Shown here: in pieces, positions 1-5,518 of the stretch
How positions within the stretch are numbered: position 1 is the first letter of the stretch
Layout: each line of letters begins with the position of its first letter
Assembly (NCBI GenBank): GCA_028872645.1
Contig: JAPKDK010000201.1
Span: 1 to 5,518 of the forward strand
Source of the DNA: Verrucomicrobiota bacterium
GTDB taxonomy: Bacteria > Verrucomicrobiota > Verrucomicrobiia > Limisphaerales > UBA1100
Reading direction: 5' to 3'
Length of the DNA stretch: 5,518 nucleotides
The notes under the pieces: generated by a model
Databases searched by the model: none
The model's input: only the letters and a program-made list of their open reading frames with translations
What the model was told of the DNA's origin: nothing
Program-made: the position numbers and the translations under genes

Positions 1-138
1 AATGGCCACGAAGTCCTCGCGCATATTTCCGGCAAAATGCGCAAGCATTGGATCCGCATCAGCGTCGGAGACAAGGTGACGGTGGAGATGTCGCCTTATG
101 ATCTGAGCAAGGCGCGTATCATTTTCCGGCAACGCTAA
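1..138 (+). CDS. infA: Translation initiation factor IF-1, C-terminal part (5' end outside window)
   Basis: This is the last 45 codons of IF-1, a small OB-fold protein that binds the ribosomal A site of the 30S subunit and helps IF-2 and IF-3 select the start codon. The frame opens at base 1 with NGHEVLAHISGKMRKHWIRI and ends YDLSKARIIFRQR before TAA at 136-138. From memory it aligns without gaps to residues 28-72 of the 72-residue E. coli protein, with about three quarters of positions identical, including AHISGKMRK, GDKVTVE and PYDLSK. About 27 residues are therefore missing upstream of the window. The gene faces apaG, whose stop codon begins at the very next base. Some bacteria carry more than one IF-1 copy, so this may not be the only one. 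Confidence 0.95.
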   Translation, partial: NGHEVLAHISGKMRKHWIRISVGDKVTVEMSPYDLSKARIIFRQR

Positions 139-161
139 TCAAGCGTAGCCCACTTCCGGAA
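124..161. terminator. Two-tier inverted repeat over the infA/apaG stop-stop junction; possible bidirectional 3'-end signal
   Basis: The inner stem ACGCT (132-136) pairs perfectly with AGCGT (142-146) around the five-base loop AATCA, which holds most of both stop codons. An outer stem TTCCGG (124-129) can pair with CCGGAA (156-161). The arms are separated by 2 bases on the left and 9 on the right. Because it is an inverted repeat, the fold is available to transcripts from either strand. There is no U-tract on either side, so it is not a canonical intrinsic terminator. A terminator or transcript-stabilising role is inferred only from position. The stems lie in coding sequence, so chance or codon constraint remains possible. 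Confidence 0.33.
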
Positions 162-582
162 GATCCGGCACCACCATTTCAAAGGCCGGAATCGACGCCA
201 ACACGCGTCGTCCGGTTTCATCAAGTCCAATGTAGCTCCCACGCGCAATGGCTCGGCGGGCATGAATGACGTGAAAACTGTTGTAACTAAATGAACTCCC
301 CGGCTCGAGCGTGGGCATTTCGCCCACGAGCCCGTCGCCCTCCACCGCCGTCACTTCGCCGCTCGCTTCTTCCACCACCCATTTGCGGCCCTTGAGCGTG
401 ATGGTGTGGTCGGTCTCGTTGGCGATGGTTATAAAATAGGCAAAACAATGCGGTCGATCCGGCGCGGTGAGCACTTGGGGTTGATACACCAATTCATCCA
501 CCGAAACCTTCAACCCATCCAAGCTTTCGAAATCATTGCCGTCCACGGGCCCACTCAAGCCCTTGGGCCGCGGCTTGTCCAT
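139..582 (-). CDS. apaG: ApaG-domain protein (Co2+/Mg2+ efflux-associated ApaG family)
   Basis: This 147-residue protein has one ApaG (DUF525) beta-sandwich domain at about residues 26-138. Visible signatures are YFITIANETD (49-58), LKGRKWVV (63-70), a glycine-rich GDGLVGE (82-88; the family's GxGxxG), LEPGSSFSY (92-100), RGSY (114-117) and IPAFE (131-135). The family is named from a Salmonella locus linked to cobalt resistance and magnesium efflux, but its biochemical role is unsettled; the fold resembles fibronectin type III and related domains occur in F-box proteins. No signal peptide or membrane segment is seen, so it is probably cytoplasmic. An in-frame TGA at 597-595 leaves the ATG at 582-580 as the first start. 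This gives about 25 residues before the conserved domain, slightly longer than the usual roughly 125-residue ApaG. It diverges from the MBL gene and abuts infA tail to tail. Confidence 0.9.
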   Translation of the reverse strand: MDKPRPKGLSGPVDGNDFESLDGLKVSVDELVYQPQVLTAPDRPHCFAYFITIANETDHTITLKGRKWVVEEASGEVTAVEGDGLVGEMPTLEPGSSFSYNSFHVIHARRAIARGSYIGLDETGRRVLASIPAFEMVVPDLPEVGYA

Positions 583-624
583 TCCATTCTCGACTCATGC
601 CCTGCTTTTTTGTAACGTGGGCGA
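583..624. promoter_or_regulatory. 42-bp divergent spacer between apaG and the MBL-fold gene
   Basis: This is the only place where two genes in the window start back to back, so promoters for both should lie in or next to it. The spacer contains a six-T run (606-611). I see no convincing -35/-10 pair on either strand and no strong Shine-Dalgarno for either gene. With only 42 bp available, promoter elements for each gene probably extend into the 5' coding end of the other. The regulatory role is inferred from gene orientation alone. Confidence 0.35.
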
Positions 625-2025
625 ATGGAAGTGCAGTTCTGCGGGGCAACCCGAACGACCACCGGATCCATGTTTGTGCTCAACGTGAACGGGCAGAAAA
701 TCTTGCTCGAATGCGGCCTCTATCAGGGCCGGCGCGATGAGTCCAACGATCGCAATCGCAATTTCTCTTTCGACCCCGCCAGCATTGACGTGGCCGTGCT
801 GAGCCATTCGCACATCGATCACTGCGGGAATTTCCCCAACCTCGTACGGCAGGGCTATCGCGGCAACATTTTCAGCACCCACGCTGCGCGCGATTTGGCG
901 TCCATTATGCTCGCTGATTCCGCGCGCATTCAGCAGCACGATGCTGACTACATCTCGCGTAAACGCGCCAAGAAAAACCTGCCGCCTGTCGAGGCACTTT
1001 ATAGCGTAGAAGATGCCGAACGCGCCGGAGGCCAATTTGTCTCCCTCAACTACGACCGCCCGATGCTCATCGCCGATGGCGTGACGCTATCCTTTCACGA
1101 TGCCGGCCACATTCTTGGCTCCGCACAGGTGGTGCTCGATATCCGCGAGAACGGCAAAGAATACCGCTATCTCTTCACCGGCGACGTGGGTCGCGGCGGG
1201 CACGCCATTTTGCGTGATCCCGTGCCGGTTGAAAATGTGGACGTGCTTCACATCGAAAGCACCTACGGCAATCGCCTCCACGGCGACCGCGATTTGTCCG
1301 TAGTCGAAATCGCCAAAGCCATTCGCGAGACCGCCCATCGCGGCGGCAAAATTATCATCCCCGCCTTTTCTGTGGGCCGCACGCAGTTGGTGGTCTACAC
1401 GCTGCACCAACTCGCCGAGAGCGGTGATTTGCCGGACATCCCCATCTTTGTCGACAGCCCACTCAGCGTGAATGCCACGGAAGTTTTCCGGCTGCACCCA
1501 GAATGCTTTAACGAATCCATTTACCAATTCCTGCGCGAAAAGGAGAATCCGTTTGGCATGGAAAACCTCCAATACATCCGACAGGTTTCGCGCTCCATTC
1601 AGCTCAACAAACTCAAAGGCCCGGCCATCATCATCAGCTCATCAGGAATGTGCGAAGGCGGCCGCATTCGGCATCATTTAAAAAATAACATCGAGAACCC
1701 AAACAACCTCGTGCTCTTTGTCGGCTATTGCGCGCAGCACACACTCGGCGCGCGCATTGCCAATGGCGATTCGCCGGTGAATATTTTCGGCGAAAAATAC
1801 GATGTCAAAGCGCAAGTAGCGCGGCACGACGCCTTCTCCGGCCACGCCGACCGCGATGAATTGATCGCCCACGTGGAAGCTTGCACCGGCGATATCAGCG
1901 ATATTTATGTGGTGCACGGCGAGGAGGAAAGCGCCCTCGCCTTTGGCGAAACCCTCGGCAAACTCAAGCCCAAAGCCCGCGTCACCGTGCCCGTGCACGA
2001 CCAGAAACTCACCGTACAACATTAA
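625..2025 (+). CDS. MBL-fold beta-CASP metallohydrolase, probable ribonuclease (RNA-specificity-domain/CPSF73-like family)
   Basis: This 466-residue protein is a complete metallo-beta-lactamase fold interrupted by a beta-CASP cap, the architecture of CPSF73-like nucleases and bacterial relatives such as Thermus TTHA0252. Metal-site motifs are all present: HSHIDH (61-66), GH162 in GHILGSA, and D187 in FTGD. The beta-CASP motifs are E211 in ESTYG (motif A), H407 in FSGHADRDEL (motif B) and H431 in VHGE (motif C). PAFSVGRTQ (246-254) and SSSGMCEGGRIRHHLK (338-353) are further family hallmarks. Members bind two zinc ions and cut RNA; the natural substrate here cannot be read from sequence. There is no KH domain, signal peptide or membrane segment, so it should be cytoplasmic. 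An in-frame TAA at 613-615 makes the ATG at 625 the first start. It lies 47 bp upstream of the tonB-like gene on the same strand and may be co-transcribed with it, though no shared role is evident. Confidence 0.93.
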   Translation: MEVQFCGATRTTTGSMFVLNVNGQKILLECGLYQGRRDESNDRNRNFSFDPASIDVAVLSHSHIDHCGNFPNLVRQGYRGNIFSTHAARDLASIMLADSARIQQHDADYISRKRAKKNLPPVEALYSVEDAERAGGQFVSLNYDRPMLIADGVTLSFHDAGHILGSAQVVLDIRENGKEYRYLFTGDVGRGGHAILRDPVPVENVDVLHIESTYGNRLHGDRDLSVVEIAKAIRETAHRGGKIIIPAFSVGRTQLVVYTLHQLAESGDLPDIPIFVDSPLSVNATEVFRLHPECFNESIYQFLREKENPFGMENLQYIRQVSRSIQLNKLKGPAIIISSSGMCEGGRIRHHLKNNIENPNNLVLFVGYCAQHTLGARIANGDSPVNIFGEKYDVKAQVARHDAFSGHADRDELIAHVEACTGDISDIYVVHGEEESALAFGETLGKLKPKARVTVPVHDQKLTVQH

Positions 2026-2040
2026 GTCATCATTGCCACG

Positions 2041-2056
2041 CGCCCGTGTTTGGGCG
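2041..2056 (+). other. Small all-GC hairpin between the MBL gene and the tonB-like gene
   Basis: CGCCC (2041-2045) pairs perfectly with GGGCG (2052-2056) around the six-base loop GTGTTT, in the 47-bp spacer, 15 bases after the MBL stop and 16 bases before the downstream ATG. The following bases (ACATTGACC) have no T-run, so it is not a standard terminator. It could stabilise an upstream mRNA end or reduce read-through into the motor operon. A five-base-pair stem can also arise by chance in GC-rich DNA. Confidence 0.25.
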
Positions 2057-2072
2057 ACATTGACCCCCGAGG

Positions 2073-3128
2073 ATGTCAAACCACCCCCATCATCCGATGC
2101 CACAAGCTGAGGCCAGCCACACCACGCTGGCCGCCGTGGTGACATTGACAATCCACCTCGCAGTGGCGGCGGGCATCATTTGGGGCAAGTGGCTTGAGAC
2201 TCCTGCAATTTCCCAAAACACAAAACCCAAGGAACGCCTCGTGACCGTGCGACTGCTTGCCGAGCCGGAACCCGAAGCCAAAGCCAATCCTCAAATCTTC
2301 GTGCCCGTGGATCCCAATGTCGCCACCGAGGAAGCCCCTAAACAAACGGAAAACTATTCCAACGCCAACAGCCTCGCCGCCAATCCTGAGATCGGCAAAA
2401 CGGACACCCCAAAAATCGAGGGCGAACAAAAAATCGAACGTCGCGCCCACGCCGATGACGCCAGCGCCGCCTCGCAACTGTTGGCCACCAAGCCCACTCC
2501 CGCCAAACCCCAATCCGTACGCCCAGTGGTGGCCCCCGTTGTAATTCCCAAAAAGCCAGCGCCCCGCCGACCCACGCTGCCCGCCACTGTGCAAGCCGGC
2601 GAATCGGGCGCACTCGCTCCGTTGCAGCCTTTTAATCCACCAAATTTTTCCAGCACCGTTCCCGTCCCCACTCCCAAAGCTAATGAACGCCGCCCGCCCA
2701 ATTTAGCGGAGGCACAGGCGCAGGCCGGAAAGGGCACGATCGCCGGACGCCCAATGCCCTTCGAAGGCGGCGTGCAACTCAGGGGACCGCACGCACTCGA
2801 TGTACGCCTCACCGGCTTTGGCAAATACGACGCCCGCTTCATTGCCACCATCAAGGCCAAGTGGTTTCAATTGCTCGAAACGCGCAAGTTCCGCTACCCC
2901 GGCACGGTGATGGTTGATTTCGTGTTGCATGCCGACGGCCGAATCACCGGAATGAAAGTACGCGAAAACTCCATCACCAACGCCGGCGCCAGCGGCATTC
3001 AGGAATACTGCTGCCGCGAATCCATCAATGGCTCTGCACTCTTCGAGCGATGGCCGGATACGATGCGCCAAAAATTAAAAACAGATTCCCGCAATTGCCG
3101 AATTACTTTTAATTACATCATTCGATGA
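2073..3128 (+). CDS. TonB/TolA-type energy transducer
   Basis: This 351-residue protein has the three parts of a TonB/TolA transducer. A short cytoplasmic N-terminus leads into one membrane anchor (about 18-38), where TLTIHLAVAAGIIW (24-37) aligns with the E. coli TonB anchor and places H28 at the position of its functionally important His20. A long Pro/Ala-rich periplasmic linker (about 40-215) includes AEPEPEAK and KPAPRRPTLP. The C-terminal domain (about 252-351) shows YDARFIATIKAKW, then GTVMVDFVLHADGRI (277-291), then the family-like SINGSALFERWPDTMR and RITFNYIIR. It should couple ExbB/ExbD to an outer-membrane partner, which is not encoded here. TolA has a similar anchor and C-terminal pattern, so TonB versus TolA stays open. 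Three cysteines (313, 314, 342) lie in the periplasmic domain. An in-frame TGA at 2061-2063 makes this the first ATG; GAGG abuts it too closely to act as a normal ribosome site, and Met9 (2097) is an alternative start. The stop overlaps exbB by four bases. Confidence 0.88.
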   Translation: MSNHPHHPMPQAEASHTTLAAVVTLTIHLAVAAGIIWGKWLETPAISQNTKPKERLVTVRLLAEPEPEAKANPQIFVPVDPNVATEEAPKQTENYSNANSLAANPEIGKTDTPKIEGEQKIERRAHADDASAASQLLATKPTPAKPQSVRPVVAPVVIPKKPAPRRPTLPATVQAGESGALAPLQPFNPPNFSSTVPVPTPKANERRPPNLAEAQAQAGKGTIAGRPMPFEGGVQLRGPHALDVRLTGFGKYDARFIATIKAKWFQLLETRKFRYPGTVMVDFVLHADGRITGMKVRENSITNAGASGIQEYCCRESINGSALFERWPDTMRQKLKTDSRNCRITFNYIIR

Positions 3129-3853
3129 ACCTACTCCACGCGCGCCTCGCCCCCCTGCTCTGCCTCCTGTGCCTCACCTGCGCCCTCCCCGCGTTAGCCG
3201 GCGAACCGGCAACGCCACAGTCATCCACCGAACAAACCGAGCCGCCCAAATCCAAAATGGAAACGGGCATCATCGGCATTTTGATTTTTCTTTCGGTCGT
3301 CAGCCTCGGCCTCATTGCAGAACGTGGGATGGCGTTGCGACACGAAACTGTCATCCCCCGATCACTGGCCAAAACCGCCACCCATTGTCGCACGCCCGAA
3401 GAACTGCTCGCCCTACGCGCCGCGTGCAACGAACGCCCCTCGCCCCACGGGCGACTGCTCATCGCGAGCATCGAGCATCTTGATTTACCGCGCGAAGAAA
3501 ATGCCGAGCTGCTCCAAACCCGCGCGCGGGCCGAAGTCGCCAAGCTGGAACGCGGTGTGGTGGTTTTGGAAATCATCACTGGCATCGGGCCGTTGCTCGG
3601 ATTGGTCGGCACACTTTTTGGACTCATCACGCTCTTTCACGGAATGGGCATCGAAGGCACCGCGCAACAAACACCCATCTTCGCCCAGGGCATCAGCATC
3701 GCCCTCAACGCCACGCTGCTCGGCCTCGTGGTGGCCATCCCCTCTTTGGTGGCGTGGAGTTATTTCAATCGCTGCATCGAAACGCTGGCCATCGAAATGG
3801 AATCGCTCTGCGACGAATTCCTGCGCTCGCAATATCAACGCACAGAGCGCTAA
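3125..3853 (+). CDS. exbB: ExbB/TolQ/MotA-family proton channel with N-terminal signal peptide
   Basis: This 242-residue inner-membrane protein is the channel-forming subunit of a TonB- or Tol-type motor. Residues 1-25 look like a cleavable signal peptide: LLCLLCLTC core, then ALPALA with an AxA site before Gly26. A short polar periplasmic stretch (26-46) follows. TM1 is about 47-65, a cytoplasmic region with charged helices about 67-148, TM2 about 150-172 and TM3 about 187-212. TM2 carries the family signature GPLLGLVGTLFGLI (155-168, with Thr163). TM3 carries GISIALNATLLGLVVAIPSL (with Thr197). These threonines match the conserved pair lining the E. coli channel. E. coli ExbB has no cleaved signal peptide, so this extended N-out form is a variant, though such forms are familiar in other phyla. 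The start overlaps the tonB-like stop as ATGA, and the stop overlaps the exbD start as TAATG, implying translational coupling. TolQ is the alternative name if the transducer is TolA-like. Confidence 0.92.
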   Translation: MNLLHARLAPLLCLLCLTCALPALAGEPATPQSSTEQTEPPKSKMETGIIGILIFLSVVSLGLIAERGMALRHETVIPRSLAKTATHCRTPEELLALRAACNERPSPHGRLLIASIEHLDLPREENAELLQTRARAEVAKLERGVVVLEIITGIGPLLGLVGTLFGLITLFHGMGIEGTAQQTPIFAQGISIALNATLLGLVVAIPSLVAWSYFNRCIETLAIEMESLCDEFLRSQYQRTER

Positions 3854-4275
3854 TGCAATTTCGCCCGCGCCAACGCCGATCCGCGCCACCGGTCATTATC
3901 ATTTCGCTGATCGATGTATTGATGGTGGTTTTAATTTTTTTAGTGGTCAGCACCACCTTCAAAGACCGACTACCCACCATCGACCTCGCCCTGCCCGATT
4001 CACGCACGCAAGATCTCACCGCCGTCGGCGATGGCCCGCTCATCATTCAAATCAAAGCCCTGCCTCCTCACTGGGAAATTGACGGTAAAGTGGTAACCAC
4101 CTTTGAAATGGAACGCATCTTCCGCGCGCGTGCCGCTGAAAAACCGGACGTTACCCTCATTATTCAGTCCGACAAAGCCGCTCCTTTCGGCGCCGTAGTC
4201 ACCACCCGCGACACCGCCCGCGTGGCCGGAATCACGAATGTAAGCGCGCAGGTGAAACTGCCCGCCGAGCGATAA
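3853..4275 (+). CDS. exbD: ExbD/TolR-family motor subunit
   Basis: This 140-residue protein is a single-pass inner-membrane partner of ExbB. The membrane helix is about residues 13-33. Asp21, in ISLIDVLMVVLIFLVV, is the protonatable aspartate equivalent to Asp25 of E. coli ExbD that relays protons in the motor. The remainder is a periplasmic domain with the usual pattern: TIDLALPDS early on, PLIIQIKA and WEIDGKVV in the middle, then VTLIIQSDKAAPFGAVV and a terminal VKLPAER. Length is normal for the family. I chose the ATG at 3853, which overlaps the exbB stop by one base (TAATG). The frame remains open upstream to 3754, but that lies inside exbB and would add an N-terminus unlike any ExbD. 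It ends the operon; its TAA is followed at once by the argG stop on the other strand. Confidence 0.93.
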   Translation: MQFRPRQRRSAPPVIIISLIDVLMVVLIFLVVSTTFKDRLPTIDLALPDSRTQDLTAVGDGPLIIQIKALPPHWEIDGKVVTTFEMERIFRARAAEKPDVTLIIQSDKAAPFGAVVTTRDTARVAGITNVSAQVKLPAER

Positions 4276-4290
4276 TTATTTTCGCCGGCG
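4263..4290. terminator. Inverted repeat over the exbD/argG stop-stop junction; possible bidirectional 3'-end signal
   Basis: CGCCG (4263-4267) pairs with CGGCG (4286-4290). After a single bulged A (4268), GCGA (4269-4272) pairs with TCGC (4282-4285). This gives nine base pairs with one bulge and a nine-base loop, TAATTATTT, which contains both stop codons as the palindrome TAATTA. The arms encode the last codons of exbD on one strand and of argG on the other. The fold is available to transcripts from both directions. A T-rich tract is lacking after the stem on both strands; on the plus strand there is only a mildly pyrimidine-rich CTTCCTCT. It is therefore a non-canonical terminator or end-stabiliser candidate. 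Confidence 0.42.
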
Positions 4291-5508
4291 CTTCCTCTGC
4301 ACTTTAGCGCGCACTCTTAATCGCAGCGCATTCAGGTTAATAAAACCTGTTGCATCATCCTGATTGTACGCTTCGGTGGGGTCGGCTTCCATTGTGGCGA
4401 TGTCGGGGTTGTAGAGGCTCACGGGCGATTGGCGGCCGGCGGTCATTAGGTTCCCCTTGTAGAGTTTCACTTTAACCGTGCCGGTGACATTGCGTTGGCT
4501 TTCGGTGACGAGCGCCTGCAACATCTCGCGCTCGGGCGCGTACCAAAAACCGTTGTACACCAGCTCACTGTATTTCGGGATGAGGGAATCGCGGATGTGC
4601 ATTACTTCGCGATCGAGAGTGATGGTCTCGATTTGGCGATGGGCGAAATGCAAAATCGCGCCGCCGGGCGTCTCGTACACGCCGCGGCTTTTCATTCCCA
4701 CGAAACGATTCTCCACGATGTCCACGCGGCCGATGCCGTGTTTGCCGCCGAGTTGATTAAGCTTGCGCATCACACCGAGCGGCGAGAGTGCTTTACCATT
4801 CACAGCGATACAGTTGCCTTTTTCAAAATCGAGCGTCACGTGCTCGGGTTTGTTCGGCGCCTCCTCGGGCGACACGGATAGCTTGAACATGCCTTTATTT
4901 TTTGGCGCGAATGCGTCGAATTCGATGTCCTCCAAAATTCCCGCTTCATAAGAAATGTGCAGGAGATTGCGATCCATCGAGTAAGGTTTCTTGGCGCTGG
5001 CTTCGACATTGATTTTATGTTTGCGGCAGTAATCGATCATCTCCTTGCGGCCGGGGAATTCCGCGCGGAACTCGGCCATCCGCCACGGGGCAATGATATC
5101 AAGATCTGGCGCCAGTGCGGCCGCCGTCAGCTCGAAGCGGACTTGATCATTCCCTTTGCCAGTGGCTCCGTGGGCGATAGCGTGGGCTTTTTCTTTGCGG
5201 GCAATTTCCACCATTCGCTTGGCGATGAGTGGACGCGCGATGCTGGTGCCGAGGAAATACTGATCCTCATAAATCGCGCCGGCCTGCATGATGGGATAAA
5301 TGAAATCGCGGGCAAATTCTTCCTGCAGATTGTCGATGTACATTTTCGACGCGCCCGTGCGTTTGGCCTTCCGGGTGAGGCCGCGCAGTTCTTCTTCCTG
5401 GCCGACATCAGCGCAGAAGGCGATGATCTCGGCGTTGTATTTTTCCTTGAGCCACGTGAGCAGCACCGAGGTGTCAAGCCCTCCGGAATATGCGAGTACA
5501 ATTTTCAT
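4276..5508 (-). CDS. argG: Argininosuccinate synthase
   Basis: This complete 410-residue enzyme catalyses ATP-dependent ligation of citrulline and aspartate to argininosuccinate, the penultimate step of arginine synthesis in the cytoplasm. The N-terminal ATP pyrophosphatase loop is AYSGGLDTS (6-14). Other landmarks are GTSIARP (87-93), AHGATGKGNDQVRFE (112-126), YSMDRNL (176-182), GIGRVDIVENRFVGMKSRG (258-276), NGFWYAPE (319-326) and YNPDIATM (366-373). The start MKIVLAYSGG fits the family exactly. Only ten bases upstream are visible (TTTTACGAAA as read on the minus strand), with no Shine-Dalgarno and no room to judge a promoter. The C-terminus after the conserved fold is strongly basic (RVRAKVQRKRRRK), and its last codons form one arm of the junction hairpin. 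It converges on exbD with zero spacing and has no functional link to the motor genes. Confidence 0.97.
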   Translation of the reverse strand: MKIVLAYSGGLDTSVLLTWLKEKYNAEIIAFCADVGQEEELRGLTRKAKRTGASKMYIDNLQEEFARDFIYPIMQAGAIYEDQYFLGTSIARPLIAKRMVEIARKEKAHAIAHGATGKGNDQVRFELTAAALAPDLDIIAPWRMAEFRAEFPGRKEMIDYCRKHKINVEASAKKPYSMDRNLLHISYEAGILEDIEFDAFAPKNKGMFKLSVSPEEAPNKPEHVTLDFEKGNCIAVNGKALSPLGVMRKLNQLGGKHGIGRVDIVENRFVGMKSRGVYETPGGAILHFAHRQIETITLDREVMHIRDSLIPKYSELVYNGFWYAPEREMLQALVTESQRNVTGTVKVKLYKGNLMTAGRQSPVSLYNPDIATMEADPTEAYNQDDATGFINLNALRLRVRAKVQRKRRRK

Positions 5509-5518
5509 TTTCGTAAAA

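Noticed and set aside
1087..1572. Antisense open frame of 161 codons inside the MBL gene
   Set aside because: The sense strand encodes invariant catalytic motifs across this region. The antisense translation matches nothing I recognise.
2354..2860. Long antisense open frame of 168 codons inside the tonB-like gene
   Set aside because: It lies opposite a Pro/Ala-rich coding region, where GC-rich codons suppress stops. Its translation has no recognisable domain, and several other frames here are also open.
3158..3185. Possible lipoprotein signal in the ExbB leader because of its several cysteines
   Set aside because: No cysteine is preceded by a proper lipobox (Leu-x-Gly/Ala/Ser-Cys). The AxA site before Gly26 fits ordinary signal peptidase I better.
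3118..3630. Antisense open frame of 170 codons opposite exbB
   Set aside because: Low-complexity Ser/Arg-rich translation with no domain, fully inside a gene with clear family motifs. It is a mirror of codon bias.
3754..3852. Upstream extension of exbD to an ATG at 3754
   Set aside because: It would overlap exbB by about 100 bases and add 33 residues unlike any ExbD N-terminus. The ATG at 3853 gives the normal length and a TAATG junction.
3315..4082. Plus-strand open frame of 255 codons spanning the exbB/exbD boundary
   Set aside because: It is out of frame with both genes, and its Arg/Pro/Trp/Ser-rich composition is typical of a shifted frame. Both real genes show conserved motifs.
4333..4349. 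Hairpin CAGGTT / AACCTG with a five-base loop as an exbD terminator
   Set aside because: It lies inside conserved argG coding sequence (ATGFINLNA), has a six-base-pair stem and no T-run after it. The junction hairpin at 4263-4290 is a better candidate.
1..5518. CRISPR arrays, insertion sequences, tRNA/rRNA genes, riboswitches, attachment sites
   Set aside because: I saw no direct-repeat arrays, transposase, cloverleaf or long terminal repeats. Nearly all bases are accounted for by seven housekeeping-type genes.

Overview
The window is a compact, GC-rich bacterial chromosome segment with seven genes and almost no spare DNA. The tonB-exbB-exbD cluster requires an outer membrane, so the host is a diderm. 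My best guess is the Verrucomicrobiota / Planctomycetota-Verrucomicrobiota-Chlamydiota group. The grounds are the style of the TonB C-terminal domain, the ExbB with its own signal peptide, and the near absence of Shine-Dalgarno motifs. This assignment is an inference from general familiarity, not a search result.

Layout: (1) 1-138 (+) is the 3' part of infA (translation initiation factor IF-1). (2) 139-582 (-) is an ApaG-domain protein, convergent with infA with no bases between the two stop codons. (3) 583-624 is a 42-bp divergent spacer. (4) 625-2025 (+) is a complete MBL-fold/beta-CASP RNA-processing-type metallohydrolase with every catalytic motif. (5) 2026-2072 is a 47-bp spacer holding a small GC hairpin. 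(6) 2073-4275 (+) is a tightly coupled trio: a TonB/TolA-type energy transducer, an ExbB/TolQ-type proton channel and an ExbD/TolR-type partner, joined by ATGA and TAATG overlaps. (7) 4276-5508 (-) is complete argG (argininosuccinate synthase), again convergent with the preceding gene with zero bases between stops.

How they work together: the trio should form one inner-membrane motor. ExbB and ExbD use the proton gradient, and the TonB-like protein carries that energy through its Pro-rich periplasmic linker to an outer-membrane partner not encoded here. The remaining genes are housekeeping (translation, RNA turnover, arginine synthesis) with no obvious pathway link to the motor.

I found no mobile element, CRISPR array, tRNA, rRNA or clearly new system. 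The most unusual feature is structural. Both convergent junctions have directly abutting stop codons, and at both the stops sit in or at the loop of an inverted repeat built from the last codons of the two genes. These may be compact bidirectional 3'-end signals without U-tracts.
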